NCBI GenBank assembly: GCA_008330645.1
Contig: VLTN01000024.1
Span: forward strand, 124,001-188,000
Length of the DNA stretch: 64,000 nt
Origin: Cafeteria roenbergensis
Taxonomy: Eukaryota > Sar > Bigyra > Bicosoecida > Cafeteriaceae
Direction: 5' to 3'
Shown piece by piece: positions 51,301 through 61,500 of this stretch; positions within the stretch are counted from its first letter, which is position 1; each line of letters opens with the position of its first letter. Under the pieces are notes generated by a model. It was given only the letters and a program-made list of their open reading frames with translations, was not told the origin of the DNA and ran no database searches. The position numbers and the translations under genes are program-made.

Positions 51301-53225
51301 CCTTCGGCTGCCTGGGCACTCTGGCCCCCAACAGCTCTGGGGAGGTCTGCACCACGAACCCGGTAGATGCCGCCCTCGACCAGGCGATCGACCCGCACAG
51401 CCTCATTGGGTCGGGAATTCTCGGGGCCATCATTGCCGGGAAGCTCCACGCCTTTGGGCCGGAGGCGTACCCCGCGCCACGGCGCCTCGACGTGTGGTGG
51501 GAGCCGGCCAACGCTGCGCCGTTTGTGGACAACGTCCTCGGGCCCGCTTGTCTGCTTTCGCAGCGCGCAGCCTCTTGCGCAACACCGGCAGGCAGCCGAG
51601 GAGATGCGGGCTGGGGCGTGGACCTGAAGGACTTGCGTGTCAGAATCAGCGCGTATGCGCTGCGCGATGGATCAAGGCCACCTTTTGAGACATTCCCCCG
51701 CAGCTGGGCGCTGGAGGGCCGATCCAGCGACGGCTCGGCGTGGGAGGAGATAGACCGGCGGTTTCGTGACACAACCCTGAGCTCCAACCAGAGTGTTGGG
51801 ATGTTTCGCCTCCAAAGGCAATCCGCTCCCGTGCGCTTCGTTCGGATACGAGCTGACGGAGCCAATGCTGCCCCGCCGGGAGCCCAAGAGAGCATGGCTC
51901 TGTTCCTCTCGGGGCTAGAGCTCTTTGGAACCGTGATGGACGCGCGGGACCCATGTGTTGAAGTAGACTGCGGCAGCCACGGCCAGTGTGCCGGTGCGAC
52001 GCGCCCTCGCGACCCCGTGCGCTGCCAATGCGACACAGGGTGGCTCGGAAGCGCTTGCGACACGCAGGAGCCGCTGCCTGCACCGGCAGACCCGCTGCTG
52101 CTTCGGTCGCAGGATGCCGCTTTTGCCACCGCACTGATGGCAGTCGTGCTGGCGCCACTGACGGCCTGGGCCGCGTGCTGCGCTTGCAGCTGCGTGTCTG
52201 GGCAAGAGGCAAGCTGGAGCACCGCCGTCGACGCGGCAGACTTGGAGTTCCTTGCATCTCTGGCTCCCGAAGAGAGAGCTGCGCTCGAGGAAGCGAGCGC
52301 GAGGTCCCCCGAGGGCCAGTCGCTCGCGGAGCTGGAGGAGCTCAAAGCCGTGATAGCCAGAAACGCGCGCCTGGCTTGCGGCGTTGTGGTGACGTGCTGG
52401 CGGAGAGCCAAGCGCGTGTACTGGTGCAGCTGGTGCCCCTGTTGGGAGCCGCAGGAGGTGCGCAGACTGCCGCCGAGCAAGAAGCGCTTGGCAAAGGCCC
52501 ACTTACGGGCCCGCGCGGAGGGGAGGGAGCCGGGGGCCCGCCGAGAGCGTCGTTTGGGACCGCTAGCGAGCCTGAGCCAGGTGCTTCCCAGCCCGGGCGC
52601 CGTTGCAGCGCTGCGGAAAAGGCTGCCGAAGAGGAGGCGGCGAGAGCCGTCGAGCCAAGCAGGACCCGCAATGGCGCCCAAGCAGACGCGTGGGCCATCT
52701 GCGGCGCCGGACAGCTCCTTGGTGGCACAAAGCTGCAGCAACGCGAGCGACGCTGAGGAGGGGAACCGGCAGCACTTGCAATCCAGCCACGACAGCGGCC
52801 AGCATGCCGCAGAGCCGTCCGCGGCCGACGGCTCAGTCCCGAGTGAGACCCCACCGCGGCAGGAGACCCAAGCTTCCGATGCCAGCTTGAACATCCCGCC
52901 GTTGCTGCAACCGGCTGCGCCAAAGATGCAGCTCAGGCCACGAAACTTTCCCTACGCGAAGTGGGCCGGCTCTGGCGCCGCCTCCTCAGAGGAGCTGAGC
53001 CGGGCGGTGTTCCGCGTGACGCTGGGACCTGCTCGGGCTCCGCTCCCGCGAGATCAGAAGGCGCAATGGGGCGCAGCTCAGGAGCAGCAGCGGCGTGTCC
53101 CCCAGGCCTCGATTGCAGTGCGCGCCGGTGCCGAGGCGCAGGCCATGGAGGACGGCACGTTGGCGGCATATCGTGCCGGGCAGTTCGAGCGGCCTCCTGG
53201 GTACGGCACGGGCGCAGACACATAG
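48361..53225 (+). CDS. Large surface protein with EGF and F5/8C-like domains
   Basis: A type I membrane protein of about 1,556 residues. Exon 1 is 48361-48454, encoding a signal peptide (VVALAVVSVASADA). A GTGAGT donor begins a 194-nt phase-1 intron ending in GTGCCGCAG, and exon 2 is 48649-53225. In order: an unknown N-terminal region; EGF-like 1 near 270-305 (CQGIDCGQHGRCEAG); an unknown beta-rich region; F5/8 C-like 1 near 640-778 (LTSWELQARD, GIELFGELF); EGF-like 2 near 780-853; F5/8 C-like 2 near 995-1127 (SWALEGRSSDGSAW, GLELFGTV); EGF-like 3 near 1128-1170; a transmembrane helix near 1190-1212; and a 340-residue basic cytosolic tail. F5/8 C modules bind carbohydrate or lipid, so adhesion, prey capture or mating recognition are possible. 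The intron is inferred: it joins two frames that otherwise would need a frameshift. Confidence 0.82.
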
Positions 53226-53518
53226 GGCGCGACTGAGGGCAGGGGGCCTTGCTAGTTGCTGCGTGGACCGTGTGCTTGCCGGGGAGCAGCACGGACGCCC
53301 GCTTTGCGAGGTGGCAGTGGGGGGGCGCGCGCAATTTTTTGCCGCCATCTCGGGCGCTTGCCTGCCAGACACGCACGGAGCGCTTTCGCCGCTGCAGCGC
53401 TGCGCCACGCAATGGGACGCGCGAAAAGCCGCAGATGGGCCAAGGGAGCAAACCGCGCAGCCCGCCCCCGATGCCGCCACACCCCATCCCCCGCTCCGCC
53501 GCGGGTCAGTGTGCCGGC

Positions 53519-55957
53519 TCAGGCCTTGATGGCCTTGGCGCTGGACGACTCGCGCAGCGTGACCGTGCGGTTGAACACCATGCGGTCCGCGGTCGAATCC
53601 TTGTCGGCGGTAAAGTAACCGAGGCGCTCAAACTGGAAGGTTGAGAACTCGCGCACACCCACAAGGGACGCCTCGATCACCGCGTCGCTCATCACCTCCT
53701 CGCTCTTGGGGTTGAGGTCGTCGAGGAAGTTGCCGGTCAGCTCGCCTGGGAAGTCGGCGGTGAAGAGGCGGCTGTAGAGGCGGATCTCCGCGCGCGCCGG
53801 CTCGGCCCCAGGGGCGGCCGACACCCAGTGGACGTTGCCCTTGGGACGCGAGTCGCGCTCGTGCTTGTACGTGGCCTGGATGCAAGCAATCTCGCCGGAC
53901 GCGTTGCGCGTCACGCCGGTGCAGGTCAGCAGGCCGGCGAAGCGCAGCCCCACGGTCTTGCCTGGCGCAAGCCCGAAGTAGCCCGAGTCGTCGGTTTCGC
54001 GGAAATCGGAGGTCTCGATGAAGAGGGTGCGGGAGAGGACCAGCTTGCGGGAGCCGCGGGAGGCGTCCTTGGGGTGGCAGGCAGCCTCGACTTCGAAGGA
54101 GTCGGTATCGGCCATGTTCGTGATCTCGACGCGGATGGGGTCGATGACGGCGAAGGCGCGGGGGGCGTGGACGTCGTGGAAGGAGCGGGCGTGGTGGTCC
54201 AGCAGCTCGGGGCGGATGGTGTTCGCCGAGCGAGTGACGCCGACGTCGTCGCAGAAGGCGTTGAGGGACTCGGGCGAGAAGCCGCGGCGCCGGATGCCGT
54301 TGATCGTGAGCAGGCGGGGGTCGTCCCAGCCGCGGAGGGTGCCCCCCATGACGAGCTTGAGGATCTTCCGCTTGGAGAGGACGTTGCAGGCGATGTTGAG
54401 GCGCGAGAACTCCCACACCCGGGGCCGCCACATGCCCAGCGCCTCGAGGAGCCAGTAGTAGCTGTCGCGGCGGGGCTCGAACTCGAGGGTGCAGAGGGAG
54501 AGGTCGATGTGCTCGAGCGAGTCGACGATGCAGTGCGTGAAGTCGTACGAGGGGTAGATGCACCACGCGTCGCCGGTGCGGGGGTGCGGGTGGAACTTGA
54601 TGCGGTACGCGATAATGTCCCAGAGGTTAGGGTTGGGGCTGCTCCAGTCCATCTTGAGGCGCAGGACGGCGGTGCCCTCCGCGTACTCGCCGGCGCGCAT
54701 GCGCGCAAACTCGCGGAGGCTCTCGGCCACCGGGCGGTTCCGCCAGGGGCTCTCGTACCCCTCCTTGCCGGCCTTGCGGAGGTCGCGGCAGGCGGCCATC
54801 TCCTCGGCGGTCTGGTGGCACACGTACGCCTTGCCCTCCTTGACCAGGCGCACGGCGAGGGCGAAGAGCTCGTCGAAGTAGTCGGAGCTGTAGGTGGTGG
54901 CGCAGGGGCGCCAGCCCATCCAGTGGACGTTGTCGGCCTGGGAGTCGATGTACTCCTGGGACTCGGCCTCGGGGTTGGTGTCGTCGTACCGGAACAGCGT
55001 GTCGCCGGCCTTGTCGCACCCGGCGAGGGCAAACGCGAGCTTGAAGTTGAGGTTCATGCTCTTGGCGTGCCCGATGTGCAGGAAGCCGTTGGGCTCCGGC
55101 GGGAAGCGGGTGCGGAGCACGCCGCCCGTGACCTTGGCGTGGGCGGCGAGCAGCTCGTCGCTGTTGCGGGCGCTGGCGAGGTCGCGGGCAGCAAAGGCGG
55201 CCGTGATGGCGGCGGCAGACTCGCCGGTTCCGGCTCCCGCCGCGCCGTCGGCGCCGCCATCGGCGCCCGCGGCGGCGGACGAAGCCGCGGCTGCGGCGGC
55301 GGGGGCCGGGGCGGGATCCGCCTTGCGGGCCTTCTTGCCCGCGCTCTTCTTTGCGCGCTTGGCCTCCTTCACGGCCTCGTCGTCGGCCTCCGTGCGCGGC
55401 CCGAGCAGAGCCAGCACCCTGCCGTCGAGCTCCTGCTTGACCGCCTTGCCGTCCGCGAAGGCCATGCGCGGGAAGCGCTCGCGAACGGGCCCCAGAAGGG
55501 ACGCCGCATTGAAGAGGTACCGCTCGGCAACGAGCATGTCGGCGTTCTCGTCCACAATGGCACCAACGCTGCTGGCGATTTCGTCCGCGCCAACCTCGAC
55601 ACCAACACCCGACGCCTCCTCCAGCGCCGCCATGTCCGCGGCATCAGCGCTGCCCTCCGTCGTTCCCACGTAGGTCAGGGCGGCCGTGAGCTTGGCAGGG
55701 GAGTTGATCGCGCCCTTGACCACGCGGGAGCCGAGGACGGGCAGGAAATCGGCGCGCGAAGCCGGGAGCTTGCTCGCCAGCGTGAAGAGCAGCACGCCGA
55801 CCTCGGGCGGCACACCGGCGGTGAGGGCGTCTGTGCCCTCGACGGTCGCTGCCAGGGCCTCCGCAACCGACGCCTTCTTGCCAACAATGCGCATGTGCGC
55901 GGGGGTGAGGGAGAGCTTCTCCTCGAGCACCGCCGGGGTCACGGATGCGGCTGCCAT
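53519..55957 (-). CDS. QARS1: Glutaminyl-tRNA synthetase, cytosolic
   Basis: This enzyme charges tRNA-Gln with glutamine for translation. It is a single exon for 812 residues, close to the usual eukaryotic length of about 775. Residues 1-200 form the helical N-terminal tRNA-binding appendage, followed by a Lys/Ala-rich linker (about 205-265). The class I catalytic core has FPPEPNGFLHIGHAKS near 292 (HIGH signature), FRYDDTNPEAE and YSSDYFDEL downstream, and LSKRKILKLV near 524 as the KMSKS-type loop. WDDPRLLTINGIRRRG follows. The C-terminal anticodon-binding beta-barrels run from about 600 to the end. GlnRS-specific features (DTNPEAE, GGTLRGWDDPR) distinguish it from GluRS. It is convergent with the surface-protein gene (293 bp between stops) and divergent from the coiled-coil gene. 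Confidence 0.97.
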   Translation of the reverse strand: MAAASVTPAVLEEKLSLTPAHMRIVGKKASVAEALAATVEGTDALTAGVPPEVGVLLFTLASKLPASRADFLPVLGSRVVKGAINSPAKLTAALTYVGTTEGSADAADMAALEEASGVGVEVGADEIASSVGAIVDENADMLVAERYLFNAASLLGPVRERFPRMAFADGKAVKQELDGRVLALLGPRTEADDEAVKEAKRAKKSAGKKARKADPAPAPAAAAAASSAAAGADGGADGAAGAGTGESAAAITAAFAARDLASARNSDELLAAHAKVTGGVLRTRFPPEPNGFLHIGHAKSMNLNFKLAFALAGCDKAGDTLFRYDDTNPEAESQEYIDSQADNVHWMGWRPCATTYSSDYFDELFALAVRLVKEGKAYVCHQTAEEMAACRDLRKAGKEGYESPWRNRPVAESLREFARMRAGEYAEGTAVLRLKMDWSSPNPNLWDIIAYRIKFHPHPRTGDAWCIYPSYDFTHCIVDSLEHIDLSLCTLEFEPRRDSYYWLLEALGMWRPRVWEFSRLNIACNVLSKRKILKLVMGGTLRGWDDPRLLTINGIRRRGFSPESLNAFCDDVGVTRSANTIRPELLDHHARSFHDVHAPRAFAVIDPIRVEITNMADTDSFEVEAACHPKDASRGSRKLVLSRTLFIETSDFRETDDSGYFGLAPGKTVGLRFAGLLTCTGVTRNASGEIACIQATYKHERDSRPKGNVHWVSAAPGAEPARAEIRLYSRLFTADFPGELTGNFLDDLNPKSEEVMSDAVIEASLVGVREFSTFQFERLGYFTADKDSTADRMVFNRTVTLRESSSAKAIKA

Positions 55958-56288
55958 GGAGCAAGCACCGAGAATGCCGCCGCTCGCACGCGGGGTGGGG
56001 CCGGGGCGCGGGTCGTCCGCAAGTGCCCGGCTCGGGGCCCGACTGGCCCTGGCCGGCGCCTCGGGCGCGCCCGCAGAGGCGCGAGGCGCGAGGAAATTTT
56101 ACGGCGCTCGGGAGCAGCTCTGCCGGCAGAGGGGCGACCATTGCGCGCCGGAGATTGGGTGTGCAGGGAATGTCGGGGGGTTGCGCGCCACCCGCGCGCG
56201 AACGGAGCGCCGCCGCGAAGCGACCAGCCACCCTTGTGCGTGTCTGAGCCAGAGAGCGGCACCCGCGGCTCGGCGCGGGCTGCGAACA
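55958..56288. promoter_or_regulatory. Divergent promoter region
   Basis: This 331-bp gap lies between the glutaminyl-tRNA synthetase start codon (minus) and the coiled-coil protein start codon (plus). It must contain both promoters. A small A/T-rich island (gaggaaattttacgg near 56090) stands out in otherwise GC-rich DNA. Confidence 0.4.
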
Positions 56289-57659
56289 ATGAGCGGGATG
56301 GGCTCCAAGGGCGTCATGATGGCCGAACGGCCATCAGCGCAACCGACGGCGTTTGGGAGCGCCAGCGGCGGCGGCGCGGCCGCTTCCTCCATCGGAAACT
56401 ACAAGGGCGTGATGCTGTGCAACCGGCCAACGGGGGGCGGCGCCGGGGGCGCGGGCGGCGGGGCGGGCACCGGCGGCGGCCCGGGCGCGGGTGTGTCGGG
56501 CAATTTTCGGGCGGGCCTCAAGCCCGAGCGCGTCAACCCCACGGGCCACGACCCCGGGGCGGAGGAGCGGCGCGCCTTGTCCAAGGTTCTGGCGCGGAAG
56601 AACCGCTCGAAGGAGCCCACGGTGTTCCAGAAGCACCGGGCTTGGTTGCGCGAGCTCGCGGAGCAGCGACGCGCCCTGGAGGAGGAGAAGGCCCGCCTCG
56701 AGGCCGAGGCCGAGGCGAAGAAGCGGAAGCAGCGGGCCAAGAACCAGGAGATCCGCGACAGCATCCGCACGGCTGAGGGCGCCGCAGACGGTTCCGGCGA
56801 CGCGGAGGCTCCCAAGAGCAAGCCCCAGCGCAAGCCTGCCGCAGCCGGGGGCGCTGGCGCTGGCGCAGGCGGCGGCAAGCCCGCGTGGGCCATGACTGCA
56901 GAGCAGAAGGAGGCGGCCGACGAGGCGGAGGCCGAGGACCTCTTGGCCTTCGCGGAGGGGCTGGATCTGGACGACTACTTGGACGACGTCGAGGTGCGGT
57001 CGGCTCTGCAGGTGGTGCGGGACAGGCTGGCGGCGCTGGACGCGGAGGGCGTGCGGCGCGAGCGGGAGCACAAGGCGGCGAAGAAGCGTGCGGAGGCGGA
57101 GTTTGAGTACGAGTGGGTGGACGCCGCTGACGATGCCGCAGGCGCGGAGGACGGCGCCGGTGGATCGGGCGAGGGTGCTGACGGCGACGGCGCCGACGCC
57201 GACCCGGGAGAGGGCTGGGAGTGGGCGGACGAGGAGGCGGCCCCCGTGGCCGACCCGGGTGACGAGGGCTCCGGGGGCGGCGCCGGCAGGAGGCGGCGGC
57301 TGCGCAGGCGGAAGCGGCCAGACCTGGGCGTGCTCTCCGCGGCTGGTGACGGCGCGGCCGGCGCAGGACGCGCCAAGCCTTCCAAGGGCGGCGACGACAA
57401 CGCCAGCGTGGCGGAGTCTATCATGTCCTCCGCCTCATCGGCCCGCTTCGTTCACTCCAAGCGGAGCCTCACCGCCATGGTGGAGCGCGAGCGGCGCAGG
57501 ATGTCCGAGGAGGCAGCTCTGCCGGACCTGCCGGACGAGGACGAGGAGGTCGCGCCGCCCCGCATCGTGACGCACGACGGCTCCGCCGAGTCCAAGGCGG
57601 CCAAGGAGCGCCACCTGGCCACCACGCTCCCCTTCCGCAACAGAAACCCCTACGTGTGA
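56289..57659 (+). CDS. Coiled-coil protein with a duplicated KGVM-RP motif
   Basis: A 456-residue soluble protein from a single exon (start MSGMGSKGVMM). Near the N-terminus two related short motifs appear: SKGVMMAERP (about 6-15) and YKGVMLCNRP (about 38-47), separated by a Gly/Ala/Ser spacer. A conserved-looking block follows (NFRAGLKPERVNPTGHD), then KNRSKEPTVFQKHRAWLREL leading into a strongly charged coiled coil (about 120-160). An acidic, Gly/Ala-rich middle and a second short coil come next. The C-terminus ends with HLATTLPFRNRNPYV. The motif-plus-coil plan looks like a conserved eukaryotic protein rather than random low complexity, but I cannot place it in a named family. A ciliary role is only a guess. 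The gene shares its promoter region with glutaminyl-tRNA synthetase. Confidence 0.75.
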   Translation: MSGMGSKGVMMAERPSAQPTAFGSASGGGAAASSIGNYKGVMLCNRPTGGGAGGAGGGAGTGGGPGAGVSGNFRAGLKPERVNPTGHDPGAEERRALSKVLARKNRSKEPTVFQKHRAWLRELAEQRRALEEEKARLEAEAEAKKRKQRAKNQEIRDSIRTAEGAADGSGDAEAPKSKPQRKPAAAGGAGAGAGGGKPAWAMTAEQKEAADEAEAEDLLAFAEGLDLDDYLDDVEVRSALQVVRDRLAALDAEGVRREREHKAAKKRAEAEFEYEWVDAADDAAGAEDGAGGSGEGADGDGADADPGEGWEWADEEAAPVADPGDEGSGGGAGRRRRLRRRKRPDLGVLSAAGDGAAGAGRAKPSKGGDDNASVAESIMSSASSARFVHSKRSLTAMVERERRRMSEEAALPDLPDEDEEVAPPRIVTHDGSAESKAAKERHLATTLPFRNRNPYV

Positions 57660-58010
57660 CGGCCGCGGGCTCGTGCGGCGGCCAGAGCCTGAGCCCGAGA
57701 CGTTGGGGACACAGGCGGGCCCCCCGCCGGCCAGAGCGCGGCAACAGTGTACGGTTGTGGGGCGCGATTGCATCTGTGAGTGGTTTTCCTGGCAGCTGGC
57801 AACGCTGCTCGAATGCGAGGTGTGCACAGCGGGCGCGAGTGTTTGCGCGCGGCGGGGGGGGGAGCGGGGGGCGTGTGACTCCTGCCCCAGCAGCGCCTTG
57901 GCGGCGCCGCGCACTGGGGCGACCGGCCAATGCAGCGCCCAGCCAGTCACGAAGCAAGCCGTTTCCGCACAACACGCTCTTTGAGACGGGTCACGCAACT
58001 TCGGGGCGTG
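57660..58010. other. Intergenic region
   Basis: This 351-bp stretch lies between the stop codons of the coiled-coil gene (plus) and the possible small membrane protein (minus). I see no supported gene, repeat or RNA in it. Confidence 0.4.
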
Positions 58011-58340
58011 CTACGAGGCCTTTGCGTGGCTGCCGGTCGAGCCCGCCGGCTCGCGGTGCCGGCGCCTGCCGCTCCGCCGGCCGGTGCTCTCCGGTCCCTC
58101 ACCGGTCAGGACGTATCGCACCTCCTTTATATTCCTCAGCACCCCGAACCACAAGGCTGTCCACACTGCGAGCACGGCGTCGGGCCTCAGCGGAGCGGGG
58201 CGTCGGCTCTCCACGACAGCAACGCTGCCGGGAGAATTGCACGAATCGGGGCAGGCCTCCTCACCCAGGGCAACGAAGACCAGCGTCCCCACGACGACTG
58301 TCGTCGCGTACGCGGCTGCCCCGGCCACCGAGGTGCCCAT
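58011..58340 (-). CDS. Possible small membrane protein
   Basis: A 109-residue open frame starting with ATG at 58338-58340. Residues 4-26 (VAGAAAYATTVVVGTLVFVALG) and about 55-70 (VLAVWTALWFGVLRN) are hydrophobic enough to span a membrane; a paired-Cys segment (EACPDSC) lies between them and a basic, Ser-rich tail follows. The helix-loop pattern faintly recalls the first half of the four-helix membrane proteins at 45804-47689. It lies 186 bp from the MUS81 start on the opposite strand. Length, hydrophobic pattern and position favour a real gene, but there is no clear homologue that I recognise, and open frames are common by chance at this GC content. Confidence 0.4.
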   Translation of the reverse strand: MGTSVAGAAAYATTVVVGTLVFVALGEEACPDSCNSPGSVAVVESRRPAPLRPDAVLAVWTALWFGVLRNIKEVRYVLTGEGPESTGRRSGRRRHREPAGSTGSHAKAS

Positions 58341-58526
58341 TGGGGCCCTTGGGCGGACGAGAGTGCTCCTGCCGCGCTAGCCGGCGGCCGACAAGGGCAG
58401 CTCTGCCGTTGCGGGCACACTCCGCCATTCGCGCCCCACGGAACGCCCCGCCGGCGTGACGACAGGATACACAAGGGTCGGGGGGCGGAGAAGTGTAGGC
58501 GCACGTGCAGCGTCAGCTCGCGCCGC

Positions 58527-61500
58527 ATGGCGCGGGCCTTGGACAGTGGCCCCGACGACTGCTTTCGGCAGCCGAGGACTGGCGCCGCCCTCAACGCCCA
58601 GCTCGCAGCGTACTTGCGCCACTGTGGCGACAAGGAGCGGGCGCGAGACTTTGGCACAGCAGCGGACGCGATAGTCGCGGCCGCAGCCCGGGATGCGGCC
58701 TTTCCGGGCGTGACCAGCGCGGCCATCGCACTCTCGCTGCCCGGCGTTTCGCGGGCTGCCTCGCACAGGGTGCGCGAGTTCCTACGACAGCTTGTGCGGC
58801 GGGCCCCTGGAACGGACCTATCGCTCTTGGGGCCGCCTGCGGGCTCGCTCCCTCGCACCCCGCAGCCGCGCTCTGCAAAGCGCCGGCGCGGTCATGCCGG
58901 CGCCGACGGTGCTGCTTTCGACGACGAGTGCCTGGCCGTCGCCATGGCAGCCGAGCGAGCTGCAGCCCGGCCGAGCTCCTCGTCCGGCCGGTCGTTCTCC
59001 TCGCCGGGCCAGAGTGACCTTGCCAAGCGGAGCCGCCTCAGCCTCCCAGCGTTGGCCGGCGGGCCGGCGCTGAGCCAGCCGACGGCTTCCCTGTCAGACG
59101 TCACATCACCCGGCTGTGGCCTGGCGCACGGCCGCAGGCTGCCCGTCGCGCCTGCGGTCGCCGGCCCATCAGCGTCTCCCCCCCGCGCACCCCCCGCGCC
59201 AACAGCGGCATCGCAATCGGCGCCGTCGACGTCGGAACCGGTCGCAGCAGCCGCGGCACCCGCGGCGGGATTGGGCAGAGCCGGCTCGGCCGCGCTGCCA
59301 GACGCCTCAAGCCGGGCCCCGTCGTTCACCCCGGCCTCCCAGTCCTCCGTGGGCTCTGCCTGCAGAGCGCGAAGTCGGAAGCCGTTTCCCGCCGCCCCCC
59401 CCGCGGGGTCCGAGCGGTCGTCGTCGTCGTGGGTGCCCCCCCTGGGGTTGCGCGCAGCTCGCGTCACCACGGCGTTTGAGACGTGCCTTGCCGCCGTTCT
59501 GGCCCGGGCGACGGAGGCGTCGGGGGTGCGGCACCGCCTGGACTTTCGCTCTGGCGCCTACGCGATCCTGCTGGCTCTGCACCGCTGTCACATTGGCTGG
59601 GGCGAGGGCGACTTCCCTGCAGAGCCGGAACAGTGGGTTCGGAAGGAGCGGCTGATCGCCTTGGCAACGCCCTTCTCACGCTCCTCCTTTGCCGAGGCCA
59701 AGGGCAGCCGGGGCAGCGGCGCGCGCTACAGCTACACGGCGTTTGCCAGCGCAGCGAGTCTCGAGGCCAAGGGACTGGTGCTGCGTCGGGGCCGCCCCGC
59801 GCTCTTCTCGCTGGCTCCTGCCGGCTCGGCGTTCGCGGCTGTGCTGCACGCGAATCACGGCGAGATTGCGGCTGCTGGTGCGGATTTTGAAGCCTCCAGT
59901 GCGGACCTCTTCTCGCAGTGCGGGGGCGATTCCGCCTTGGTCAACAAGTGCCGCAGCGCCGCCCGGAGGGGAGCCCTGCACGCCGGGCTGCCCGAGGACG
60001 CCGAAGCCATCGGCGCTGCGGCAGCGTCCAAGCCGGGTGGTGCAGCCAGCCCCGGGGCAGAGGCAGCGCGTGTCTCGCAGCGCAGCCGCAGCCCCCCGCG
60101 CGCGCAGGGCTCCACGTGTGGCGCGGTCGCTGGCGCAGCCGGCGGAACGGGCCGGGCTCTCGGCGATGGCGGCACAAAGGCTCTTCGCCGCAGGAGCGCT
60201 TGCGGCCGCGACAGTGAGAGCGCAAACGACAGTGACAGCGCAAGCGACAGCAACAGCGAGTCCGGCGACCGCTGTGAGGCTGCCAGCCTCACAGGCAGCC
60301 CGCTTGAGCTGGCAACGGACAGCGATAGCGATGCGGCTGGCACCTGCAGGGATCTGCCGCTGCTGCTGACAGCGAGTCACGAGGCTCCTGCCGAGGGCGC
60401 CGCATCGGCTGAGATGGCCGGAGCCGCCGATGCCGGCACCGCACAGCCTGGGAGGGCCGCATCGGGACAGGCCACTGCGCCTCCGCGCTGTCGGCCTCAC
60501 CGTGCGCGGCGGCGGTCTGGCGGGGTCAGCGCGGCGTTGCGAGGTCTTGACGCGCAGCTCATGGGGCTGGACCCGGGAGCGCTGCCGGTTCCGGCCCCCA
60601 AGGCGGGTGCTGATGTGCTGGTGATGCTGAGCGATTCGGACGCGAACCCTGACAGCTGCGAGGACGAGATTGACGCAACTGGCGACGGCGGCGACGGGTG
60701 CAGGGAGGCCGTGCCCGGCGGAGCCTCGCGCGGCACGCTGCATGGATGCGCTGCAAGTCGCGGGTCAACCACTGCAGAGCCGGCCCCGCCGTCGCAGTCT
60801 GCAGCATGGCGCGGGCCGGTGTCCATGACCGCGGTGCGGGTGGCGGAGGAGGCCGCTGATGCAGCGGCCGGCGCGCTCCCTGGCCCAGGCAGCAGGACGA
60901 AGCGACGAGAGTCGCAGCTGGGCGCCGGGGCGCGCCGGCCGGCGGGGGGTCCCTGCTTCTGCGCGCCGCTCGGCAACGAGGCGCCCTCAGCTTGCCAGTG
61001 GCTCCCAAATGCCCTTCGAGGCGAGCGCGCAGTTGCTGCGGCGCACTCCGCTGCTGTGGCGGCATCCATGAACAGGGACCGCCTGCAAGCCCTCGCGAGG
61101 GCGTTTGGCGCCGACCATTCCAGGGCGAGCGTCGTTGCCATCGTGGCGACAAACGAGCCGCACACCACGAGCGACGCACTCGCGGCCGCGGGTGTGAGCG
61201 TGCGCCGGGAGGTGCTCCCTGCAGCAGATATCGCCTTCGGCATCGAGCTGTCGAGCCCCGAAACAGGCGGGCCGGGCGGGGCCGTGCTGTTCATGAGCGG
61301 GTTCGCCATTGAGCGCAAGACTGTGAGCGACCTTTTGGGGTCAATCCGGTCCAACGCCGGGCGGCAGTTGCTACAGCGCTGGTTCATGGCAAGATGCGGC
61401 CTGAGAAGGCTGTCGTACCTGATTGAGGGGGGGAGCAGCTGCAGCGGGACCTACGGCGACGTTGAGGTCAACCGCAAAGCGCTCGCAACGTCGCGGCGCG

